This document shows positions 54,406-61,703 of a stretch of DNA of 64,000 bases, in pieces. A program made the position numbers and the translations under genes. Within the stretch, counting starts at the first letter, position 1, and each line of letters starts with the position of its first letter. The stretch spans positions 8,449 through 72,448 of the forward strand of contig JAYPYV010000013.1 of NCBI GenBank assembly GCA_038136035.1, read 5' to 3'. The notes beneath the pieces were generated by a model that saw only the letters and a program-made list of their open reading frames with translations, ran no database searches and was not told the origin of the DNA. The stretch is from UBA9926 sp023261215 (GTDB taxonomy: Bacteria; Pseudomonadota; Gammaproteobacteria; Pseudomonadales; Azotimanducaceae).

Positions 54406-55407
54406 TTAAAGTGCCTGAATCAAGGCCTCGGTATAGGCCCGTGTCCCATGGTGACCGCCAAGGTCGGGCGTTTTGATTTCGCCAATGCTGAGGGTTCGCT
54501 CGATGGCGCGTCGGATGCGCTCGGCATCCTCCTTCAAATTCAGATGATCCAACATCATGGCGGAAGCAAGAAGGATCGCCGTCGGGTTGGCTTTGTCTTG
54601 ACCCGCAATGTCGGGCGCGCTCCCATGGACCGCTTCGAAAATCGCATGGCTCTGGCCGAGATTAGCGCCAGGGGCCAGGCCCAGCCCGCCGATGAGACCG
54701 GAGCACAGGTCACTCAAAATATCGCCAAATAAGTTGGTGGTCACCAGAACATCAAAACGTTCTGGGTTCATGACCAGTTGCATCGCGCAATTGTCGACGA
54801 TCATTTCCTCAAATTCGATGGAGGGGTAACGGCTCGCAACCTCCCGTCCGACGGTTAAGAAGAGCCCTGAAGTGCTCTTCATAATGTTGGCCTTATGCAC
54901 CAAAGTGACCTTGTTTCGGCCTAGATGCAAAGCCGTTTTAAACGCGTGATCGACGATTCTCTCTGAGCCCTGACGTGTGACGATACTCTGCAATTCCGCG
55001 GTTTCACCATCATCCGAGACTCGGTGGCCAACACCTGAATACAGACCTTCGAGGTTCTCCCGGATAACGATGAGATCGATATCCGTGTAGCGAGCCTTGG
55101 TCCCTGGGAGCGAGAGCACGGGTCTGACATTGGCAAAGAGTTTGAAATGCTGTCTGAGGGACACGTTGACGGAGCTGAAACCGCGCCCAATGGGGGTGGT
55201 GATGGGACCTTTGAGTGTGGCATCGCTCGCCTCGATCTGAGCGAGGGTCTCCGGTGGTATGAGATCAAGGCCATCGGCGAGCGCCGGGCCGCCTGCCTTG
55301 GCCTCAGTGATCTTGAGTTTGATATCGAGGGCGGAAAAAACAGCGTGAACGGCACTGACAATTTCGGGTCCGATACCATCACCCGGGATGAGCGTGATTG
55401 ACTGCAT
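54406..55407 (-). CDS. NAD-dependent isocitrate/isopropylmalate dehydrogenase family
   Basis: Decarboxylating dehydrogenase of 333 residues. It opens with ITLIPGDGIGPEIV. The substrate block SSVNVSLRQHFKLFANVRP is the form found in NAD-dependent isocitrate dehydrogenases, and the Lys/Tyr and acidic metal ligands are in IRENLEGLYSG and NLFGDILSDLCSGLIGGLG, with HGSAPDIAGQ as coenzyme loop. It likely oxidises isocitrate to 2-oxoglutarate, or a related homolog such as homoisocitrate. It ends the minus-strand group that includes RNase J and Nei but is functionally separate. Confidence 0.88.
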   Translation of the reverse strand: MQSITLIPGDGIGPEIVSAVHAVFSALDIKLKITEAKAGGPALADGLDLIPPETLAQIEASDATLKGPITTPIGRGFSSVNVSLRQHFKLFANVRPVLSLPGTKARYTDIDLIVIRENLEGLYSGVGHRVSDDGETAELQSIVTRQGSERIVDHAFKTALHLGRNKVTLVHKANIMKSTSGLFLTVGREVASRYPSIEFEEMIVDNCAMQLVMNPERFDVLVTTNLFGDILSDLCSGLIGGLGLAPGANLGQSHAIFEAVHGSAPDIAGQDKANPTAILLASAMMLDHLNLKEDAERIRRAIERTLSIGEIKTPDLGGHHGTRAYTEALIQAL

Positions 55408-55479
55408 AGCGGCACCCGCGAAAAAGGGCGCAGTCTAGTCTTGCTTGGTGACGTGCGCAAATGAATTTGCGATGAAACG

Positions 55480-56850
55480 TCAGCCCTCGTTGGCGAGGAC
55501 AGGGTGTAAAGCGCGCGCTCGTTCGTCGACAAACAGTCGGCCTGCCCTGGTCCACTTGCGACGCACGTTGAAGGGTTCGGTCAAGCTGAACAAGTCGCCA
55601 TTTTTCCCGGTAAGCGTTCTGTGAATACCCTGGGCCTGGGCGATTTTGGCGTTGGCCTCAAGGTGGCGAGTCTCACCATGCAGCGGTACGGCCAGTTTAG
55701 GGCGCGTGCTGGCATAAAAATGTGCAAGTTCCTCTTGATTGGGATGTCCTGATGCATGCAGATCGAGGTCTGGAAGCGCTTCGGCTTGATAGACCGTTGC
55801 GCCTTGGGCCTGTATCTGAGCGACTAATTGCTCGATCGCGACCTCGTTTCCTGGGATTGTCTTCGAAGAGAAGATGAACACGTCATCCGGTTGAATCTTG
55901 AAATCTGGATGCTGGTCTCGCGCCAATTTAGTGAGGGTGGCGCCCGGTTCTCCTTGGCTGCCGGTGGCAACAAATAGCGCATAGCGGCCAGGGAAATAGG
56001 CGAGCTCACGGCTCGAAATTAAAGGGAAATCAGTGTTTAGGTAGCCGCAAGACTTGGCGATACGGGTCATCCGTTCTAGTGCGCGGCCGCTGAGTGCGAG
56101 GTGGCGGTCAGTTCGGCTCGCGATTCGACCGAGCGTTTGCAGCCTCGCGATATTGCTCGCGAAGCAACTGACAATGACTCGGCCCTGGCACTGACGGATC
56201 AAACGCTCTAAGCCGAGCGCAATCTGGTGTTCAGATTTCGAGTGACCCGGGGACAACGCGTTGGTTGAGTCACACAGCACGGCATTGAGCGATGGCAAAG
56301 ACGCTTGATTGAAGCGATCGTGATCGTACGCGGTGCCCGCGACGGGGGCGTCATCTATTTTCCAGTCGGCCGTGTGTAGCAGATTGCCTGCAGGAGTCGA
56401 GATCAGCAGTGCTTGGGTTTCTGGAATCGAATGGGTGATCGGCAGCGGGGTGATGGTAAAGGGCCCCAGAACAGTCTCGTGCATCGCCTCAAGCGGATGA
56501 ATGTCGGGATGGATATTCAGTCTTCTAAATTTCTCTCGAATCACCCCCGCGGTAAAGGCGGTGGCGTAGAGGGTGGGAGATCCAAGCAGTTCGAAGAGAT
56601 ACGGTAAGGCACCAATATGGTCCTCATGGGCATGGGTTAAGACGATGCCGCACAGTGCATCTTTAATCGAAAGCACAAATTGTGGGTCGGGTAGCTCGAC
56701 CCGCGTGGGTGAGAGGTCAGAATTAAAGGTAATACCACAATCAATCATGAGCCATTGATGATCGTGGCCAATCAAATTGAGGTTCATCCCGATCTCGCCG
56801 CATCCGCCCAAGGGCAGAAACCAAAGATCCTTCTCGCTTGGAAGGCTCAT
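55480..56850 (-). CDS. RNase J-like metallo-beta-lactamase/beta-CASP ribonuclease
   Basis: Cytoplasmic nuclease of 456 residues. The Zn-binding HAHEDHIGA (His73, His75, Asp77, His78) follows the opening LGGCGEIGMN typical of RNase J. The beta-CASP domain with PPL-type motifs follows, and the late ASGHPNQEEL supplies a further His. It is about 100 residues shorter than RNase J1 of Bacillus, so the C-terminal dimerisation domain is absent or reduced. It should act in RNA 5'-end processing or decay. It lies 13 bp after the Nei gene, so they may be one transcript. Confidence 0.88.
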   Translation of the reverse strand: MSLPSEKDLWFLPLGGCGEIGMNLNLIGHDHQWLMIDCGITFNSDLSPTRVELPDPQFVLSIKDALCGIVLTHAHEDHIGALPYLFELLGSPTLYATAFTAGVIREKFRRLNIHPDIHPLEAMHETVLGPFTITPLPITHSIPETQALLISTPAGNLLHTADWKIDDAPVAGTAYDHDRFNQASLPSLNAVLCDSTNALSPGHSKSEHQIALGLERLIRQCQGRVIVSCFASNIARLQTLGRIASRTDRHLALSGRALERMTRIAKSCGYLNTDFPLISSRELAYFPGRYALFVATGSQGEPGATLTKLARDQHPDFKIQPDDVFIFSSKTIPGNEVAIEQLVAQIQAQGATVYQAEALPDLDLHASGHPNQEELAHFYASTRPKLAVPLHGETRHLEANAKIAQAQGIHRTLTGKNGDLFSLTEPFNVRRKWTRAGRLFVDERARALHPVLANEG

Positions 56851-56863
56851 GCTGATCTATTTC

Positions 56864-57685
56864 TCACTGACTTTGGCAGAGCGGGCAAAGGTAAAGGCGT
56901 CGGCCCGCGGCGGTCAACCGTTCGATGACGGTGCCGCAGGTATAACACGGTAACGCCTCGCGATCGAAGACCCAAAATCGAGCGTCCTCGTAATCGACAC
57001 CCAAGCGCATTGCTCGCTTGGCTTCCTGAATAGGCCGCGTGATGCCCTGATGCATCCGGCTCCTTGCGGCTAGATTGAGGCTGGCTCGCGCTAGTTTGCG
57101 ACGCGCTTCGGGGTTCAATTGCCCGAGCTTCGTGGCGGGATGCAGTCTGGCTTCAAACAGGATCTCCGACCGTAAGTAATTACCCAACCCTGCGACGAAC
57201 GTTTGGTCGAGGAAAAGTGATTGCAGACTTCGCTTGGCAAACCTGGGTCGCTGAAAACGCGCATTGAGCGCGGGCACGTTCAGCTCTGGATTGAGAATGT
57301 CAGGCCCGAGTCGTGACAAAAAGGGATGACAACGCAAGGCCGCGGTGTCCCAGAGTTCGATGTCGGTGGCGCTGTACAGTCTCGCTGTGGCGGTGTTGGT
57401 TGCCAGTTCAACTCTTAATCGTCGATTCGGAAGCATCGGTGCGCGAGGTTCGGTAATCTGCCAGATCCCATATAGCTGGTTGTGGCTATATAGCGTTTGT
57501 CCTTCTTCGAAGTGGATTAATAACGCTTTGCCGTGGGAAGTGACCGAGGTCACCCGCCGTCCTTGTAAGATCTGTTCGGCGTGGGCAGCTGGCGGATACA
57601 ACACACGGACTTCGCAAGGGCCCTGGTCAACTAAAACGTCTGCCAGTTGATTGGCCACGCGATGTATTTCGGGTCCTTCTGGCAC
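56864..57685 (-). CDS. nei: Endonuclease VIII (Nei) family DNA glycosylase
   Basis: DNA repair glycosylase/AP lyase of 273 residues. I start at the GTG at 57685 because it makes PEGPEIHR the mature N-terminus: the catalytic proline must be residue 2, and the Met is removed. A TTG four codons earlier would hide it. The conserved Lys is in TSHGKALLIHFEEG, the helix-two-turn-helix is in QTFVAGLGNYLRSE, and the C-terminal zinc finger is CYTC with CPLC 16 residues later. It excises oxidised pyrimidines. RNase J-like and IDH-like genes lie downstream. Confidence 0.92.
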   Translation of the reverse strand: MPEGPEIHRVANQLADVLVDQGPCEVRVLYPPAAHAEQILQGRRVTSVTSHGKALLIHFEEGQTLYSHNQLYGIWQITEPRAPMLPNRRLRVELATNTATARLYSATDIELWDTAALRCHPFLSRLGPDILNPELNVPALNARFQRPRFAKRSLQSLFLDQTFVAGLGNYLRSEILFEARLHPATKLGQLNPEARRKLARASLNLAARSRMHQGITRPIQEAKRAMRLGVDYEDARFWVFDREALPCYTCGTVIERLTAAGRRLYLCPLCQSQ

Positions 57686-57776
57686 GCTAGGGCTCAATCG
57701 CTTGATTCAATGAATATACGTGAACCTTAACGTCTCGGGTTTCGAGGCCGTATCTGATCCTCTGCGCGATGGTCTG

Positions 57777-58688
57777 TTACATACCCAGTAATTCAGCTTC
57801 CGCGAGCAGAGGCTCGAGCAGGTTAATGGCAGCTTGATCGACCATTGCGCCGTCCACTGCGACTGCGCCTTGGCCGGTCGCGAGTGCGGCTAAAAAGGCA
57901 GCTTTTTGTTTTCTGGCCGTATCAACCTGCGCTTGAGTGGGCGAAAAAATCTCTGTAATACATGCGACTTGGTCTGGATGGATGGCCCATTTGCCATTCA
58001 TACCGAGAAGGCGCGCCGTTCGACTGTCTTTCGTTAGACCGACCAAGTCGCGGAAGGCAGCATAGGGCCCATCGACAGCGGCAATGCCAGCAGCTCTTGC
58101 CGCCATGATGAGTCGATATCGTGGATAGTGCCAAAGATCAGCTGCGTAGTCAGACTGATCGCCAATGACGGTGGTTTGGATGCCCTGCGCTGCGGCGAAA
58201 TCGCCCATACCGAAGATCAGGGCCTCAACGCGCTCGCTTGCGAGGGCGATGTCGTTGACGTTAATCATCCCCTCGGCGTCCTCAATCAGTGCTTCAATGG
58301 ATTGGGCTGCACTGGGATTCTCGTCCACTTCAAGTTGGTCCATCAACTTCGCGACAAAATCGATATGCCCGATGTCTTGCGTTTTAGGCAAGATCAGTGA
58401 AGCAATGGCCTGGCCACCCGGGCGCTCTGACTCTGAGAGCGCAATGACGTCGCGCAGGCAATGGGGGGTGTTCACGCCGTTGATCCGCACGGTCACCGAA
58501 GTCGCTTGCCAAGGGGTGGCCAGAGCCGCGAGGGTTTTTTCTCGAGCGCTCGCCTTCTGGTCGGGTGCAACTGCGTCCTCAAGGTCAATCACGATTTGGT
58601 CAACGGCTAAGGTGGCGGCTTTAGCCAACATTTTGTCGTGACTGCCAGGGACCGATAAACAACACCTTCTTAACCGATGAACGTGCAT
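57777..58688 (-). CDS. CoA ester lyase (HpcH/HpaI aldolase, CitE/Mcl-like)
   Basis: TIM-barrel lyase of 303 residues. RCCLSVPGS and DLEDAVAPDQK open the barrel. The acidic Mg2+ ligands are in IEDAEGMINV and FGMGDFAAAQG, and GMNGKWAIHPDQ is the late signature. The sequence fits the malyl-/citramalyl-CoA lyase group (Mcl1, CLYBL type) better than citrate lyase beta. It would cleave or form 3-hydroxyacyl-CoA esters such as malyl-CoA or citramalyl-CoA. It is divergent from malate synthase G, an enzyme acting on the same acetyl-CoA and glyoxylate pool. Confidence 0.88.
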   Translation of the reverse strand: MHVHRLRRCCLSVPGSHDKMLAKAATLAVDQIVIDLEDAVAPDQKASAREKTLAALATPWQATSVTVRINGVNTPHCLRDVIALSESERPGGQAIASLILPKTQDIGHIDFVAKLMDQLEVDENPSAAQSIEALIEDAEGMINVNDIALASERVEALIFGMGDFAAAQGIQTTVIGDQSDYAADLWHYPRYRLIMAARAAGIAAVDGPYAAFRDLVGLTKDSRTARLLGMNGKWAIHPDQVACITEIFSPTQAQVDTARKQKAAFLAALATGQGAVAVDGAMVDQAAINLLEPLLAEAELLGM

Positions 58689-58859
58689 GCCTATGCCCTC
58701 TTTCTCTTTACGACGCAGAATACTTGATTCCAGCGATGGGTGTCAGAGGGTGGCTGATGCAGTTTCCTCGCCTCTCGTGTGGATCGTCATTGGTCGAAAT
58801 AGCCGCCCGTGGGTGCGTCCTAAGCTCGTGAGCAAGGACCCAACATTCATAAATGGTCG

Positions 58860-58877
58860 GCAAGTGTGTACACTTGC
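58860..58877. promoter_or_regulatory. Palindromic operator-like site upstream of glcB
   Basis: GCAAGTGTGTACACTTGC is a perfect 8-bp inverted repeat with a two-base centre, 32 bp upstream of the malate synthase ATG. The half-site spacing and TGT..ACA core resemble operators of FadR/GntR-type regulators. No regulator gene is in the window, so the binding protein is unknown. Confidence 0.6.
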
Positions 58878-58909
58878 GGGCTCTTTAAAATTCACAAATG
58901 AGGCGAGAA

Positions 58910-61087
58910 ATGACGCATTACGTCAAGCAAGGTGGCCTTCAGATCGCAAAAGAATTACATACGTTTATCGTGAGCGACGTGCTGCCCGAGCTTGAGATCG
59001 ATGCCGCGGCTTATTGGTCTAATCTAGAGTCGTTGCTGACGCAATTCGCACCGAAAAATCAATCCTTGCTTGCCAAGCGAGATGCGTTTCAGTTGGAACT
59101 CGACAACTACCATCGGTCGATGTCGGGGCGTGCTCTAGACCAGAGTGAGTACGAGCGTTTTCTCCGCCGTATTGGCTATCTCGAAGCCGACGTTGGGCCA
59201 TTTGAGATTGAAACCACAGGCGTGGACGACGAAATCGCCTCGATCGCAGGTCCTCAGCTCGTGGTGCCGATCATGAATGCTCGGTTCGCCCTGAATGCGG
59301 CGAATGCTCGCTGGGGCTCTCTCTTTGACGCGCTTTATGGCACTGACTTGATTGAAGAAGGGCCGGGCACGGAGAAGGGCAAAGCCTACAATCCTGCCCG
59401 AGGTGAGCTGGTGATCCAGCGAGCGGCGGAGATGCTGGATGACCTATTACCTTTGGCGACAGGGTCGCATAGCGACGTTACGCACTATGGTATTGGCGAT
59501 GATGGTTTAGTGGTTCGGTTCGAGGATCAGAAGGAAGCCAGACTCAAGAATCCTGATCAGTATGTAGGGTATCAAGGGGCTGTGGACGCGCCTGACGCTT
59601 TATTGTTCGTCAATCACGGGTTGCACGTCGAAATCCAAATAGACCCCAATCATCACGTGGGTCGAGCCCATAAAGCGTCAGTTAAAGACGTCGTCCTTGA
59701 GTCAGCCATCACCACCATTCAGGATTGTGAGGATTCTGTCGCTGCGGTGGATGCCGAGGACAAAACGCTGGTCTATCGAAATTGGCTTGGGCTGATGCGC
59801 GGCGATTTATGCGAAACGTTCGAGAAGGACGGTCAGACCATGACGCGCGAAATGGCGCCGGACCGAGTTTACACGCACCGAGATGGACACGAATGGGTGC
59901 TGCCGGGCAGAAGCTTGCTGTTGATTCGGAATGTGGGTCACTTGATGACCAGCGATGCTGTGCTTTTAGCGAATGGCTCAGAGGCGCCCGAAGGCATACT
60001 CGACGGGTATTTTTCCAGCACCATCGCGAAGTACAACTTGGAAGGGAAAACCTCTCGAGTCAATTCGCGAACGGGCAGTGTGTACATCGTTAAACCCAAG
60101 ATGCACGGCCCGGAGGAAGTGGCCTTTACGGTCGACCTGTTTGCGGCCATTGAGCGTTACCTGGACTTAGCCCCCCGCACACTGAAGGTGGGCATTATGG
60201 ACGAGGAGCGACGTACGACGCTCAATCTTCGACGATGTATTTACGAGGCGCGAGATCGGGTCATTTTCATTAACACGGGGTTTCTTGATCGCACAGGAGA
60301 CGAGATCCACACCAGTATGTTGGCAGGCCCTGTGGTCCGAAAAGCGGCGATGAAACAGCAGGATTGGATTCTTGCTTATGAAGATTGGAATGTGGATCAG
60401 GGCCTCGCGTCTGGATTCAAGGGGCGCGCACAGATCGGAAAGGGCATGTGGGCGATGCCCGATGAGATGGCACAGATGATGACCGCAAAGATCGTGCATC
60501 CGATGTCGGGCGCCAACTGCGCTTGGGTTCCATCACCCACCGCTGCAACGCTGCATGCCACTCACTACCATCAAATCAGTGTTGCCGACCAGCAATCGAT
60601 GATTCTGGGTCGTCAACGAGCGTCCATGGCGTCACTGCTCTCGATTCCACTCCTGGCAGGCGAAAATCTTTCGAACCACGACATTACTGAAGAGCTTGAG
60701 AATAATGCTCAAGGTATTTTGGGTTACGTCGTGCGCTGGATTGATCAGGGGATCGGTTGCTCCAAAGTGCCGGACATTCATAACGTCGGTCTTATGGAAG
60801 ATCGAGCGACGCTTCGGATTTCTTCTCAACACATTGCCAATTGGTTGTATCACGGTCTCTGTTCTGAATCTGAGGTCCGCGCGGTTCTTGAGAAGATGGC
60901 GGCCGTTGTGGATGCACAAAATGCCCATGATCCGCACTACCAACCCATGGCGCCCGACTTCGAGCAGAGTGTTGCCTTCCAAGCGGCTTGTGACTTGATC
61001 TTTAAAGGGACGGAGCAACCCAATGGGTACACTGAACCCGTCCTCCATGCGCGTCGACGCGAGGCGAAAGCAAAACAAGCGAACTGA
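58910..61087 (+). CDS. glcB: Malate synthase G
   Basis: Glyoxylate-cycle enzyme of 725 residues, normal for the G isoform. The start is the ATG of MTHYVKQGGL, which aligns with the typical malate synthase G opening (QVGGLQVA); an ATG four codons earlier is less likely. RNWLGLMRGDL carries a catalytic Arg, and SKVPDIHNVGLMEDRATLR holds the catalytic Asp. It condenses acetyl-CoA and glyoxylate into malate. An 18-bp palindrome lies just upstream. Isocitrate lyase is not in the window, so the glyoxylate source may be glycolate or purine degradation, or an icl elsewhere. Confidence 0.95.
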   Translation: MTHYVKQGGLQIAKELHTFIVSDVLPELEIDAAAYWSNLESLLTQFAPKNQSLLAKRDAFQLELDNYHRSMSGRALDQSEYERFLRRIGYLEADVGPFEIETTGVDDEIASIAGPQLVVPIMNARFALNAANARWGSLFDALYGTDLIEEGPGTEKGKAYNPARGELVIQRAAEMLDDLLPLATGSHSDVTHYGIGDDGLVVRFEDQKEARLKNPDQYVGYQGAVDAPDALLFVNHGLHVEIQIDPNHHVGRAHKASVKDVVLESAITTIQDCEDSVAAVDAEDKTLVYRNWLGLMRGDLCETFEKDGQTMTREMAPDRVYTHRDGHEWVLPGRSLLLIRNVGHLMTSDAVLLANGSEAPEGILDGYFSSTIAKYNLEGKTSRVNSRTGSVYIVKPKMHGPEEVAFTVDLFAAIERYLDLAPRTLKVGIMDEERRTTLNLRRCIYEARDRVIFINTGFLDRTGDEIHTSMLAGPVVRKAAMKQQDWILAYEDWNVDQGLASGFKGRAQIGKGMWAMPDEMAQMMTAKIVHPMSGANCAWVPSPTAATLHATHYHQISVADQQSMILGRQRASMASLLSIPLLAGENLSNHDITEELENNAQGILGYVVRWIDQGIGCSKVPDIHNVGLMEDRATLRISSQHIANWLYHGLCSESEVRAVLEKMAAVVDAQNAHDPHYQPMAPDFEQSVAFQAACDLIFKGTEQPNGYTEPVLHARRREAKAKQAN

Positions 61088-61529
61088 TTCGGCATCAGCG
61101 GGAACCGCTTAACGGTCTGGCATCTCAGAGGTGGGCCGTCTCGGGCTTCAGGATGCTTGTGACGGGTTTAGAGACGCGATATCCCTGTGTTCTAACGTCA
61201 AGAAGCGCGCTGGGGCGGTCGTGATCGAATTAGACACTCAGGTGCGATTGAGGCGCGCGATCAAAAGTGCAGCGGCAAGCGTTGCCGGCGCGTCGATCAT
61301 CGACGCGCTGACGCAACGCCCAATGCAGGTCAGATCATCCGCTTGAGGATCCAACCTAAATTCAAGTTCACTCGCCTCAACCGATCAAAGGTCTTGTGCG
61401 CCATTGCGCCTCGAACCCTAGGTATTGCTCAGACTTCGGCGCATCGACCCCCGATGCTTAGGATTTTGATCTTGTCTGTCGGGGTTGGGTTGAATGACTG
61501 GCTCGATTAAGTCAATGACCGCAGAGACC

Positions 61530-61565
61530 GGGCGGCAAGGTTCGCCGCCTCGGCGTCATTTTTTT
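61530..61565 (+). terminator. Possible terminator hairpin upstream of S8 peptidase
   Basis: GGCGGC pairs with GCCGCC around a seven-base loop (61531-61549), followed nine bases later by a run of seven T. It lies 440 bp past glcB and 140 bp before the peptidase start. The long distance from glcB leaves its role unclear. Nothing else is visible in 61088-61529. Confidence 0.35.
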
Positions 61566-61640
61566 GACATTTTTTGTAGTCTCCTTCTAGTAAATCCGTA
61601 AATAATCAATAAAAACAATAAGATAAAAGGTTAATCAGGC

Positions 61641-61657
61641 CTGGCACGGCCTGTGCT
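61641..61657 (+). promoter_or_regulatory. Near-consensus sigma-54 promoter
   Basis: CTGGCACGGCCTGTGCT matches YTGGCACGrNNNTTGCW at every defined position except one (GTGC for TTGC), and the GG and GC are spaced exactly. It is preceded by about 80 bp of AT-rich DNA suited to bending or an IHF site. It lies 47 bp upstream of the GTG start of the S8 peptidase. A sigma-54 activator is required but none is in this window. Confidence 0.75.
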
Positions 61658-61703
61658 TCTCCTTGCGTTGTAAGCGCTTAATCAGGATTGAAGGAGAAGT
61701 CGA

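Noticed and set aside
61131..61346. Small plus-strand frame after malate synthase G
   Set aside because: No ribosome site, no recognisable domain and biased composition; most likely chance.
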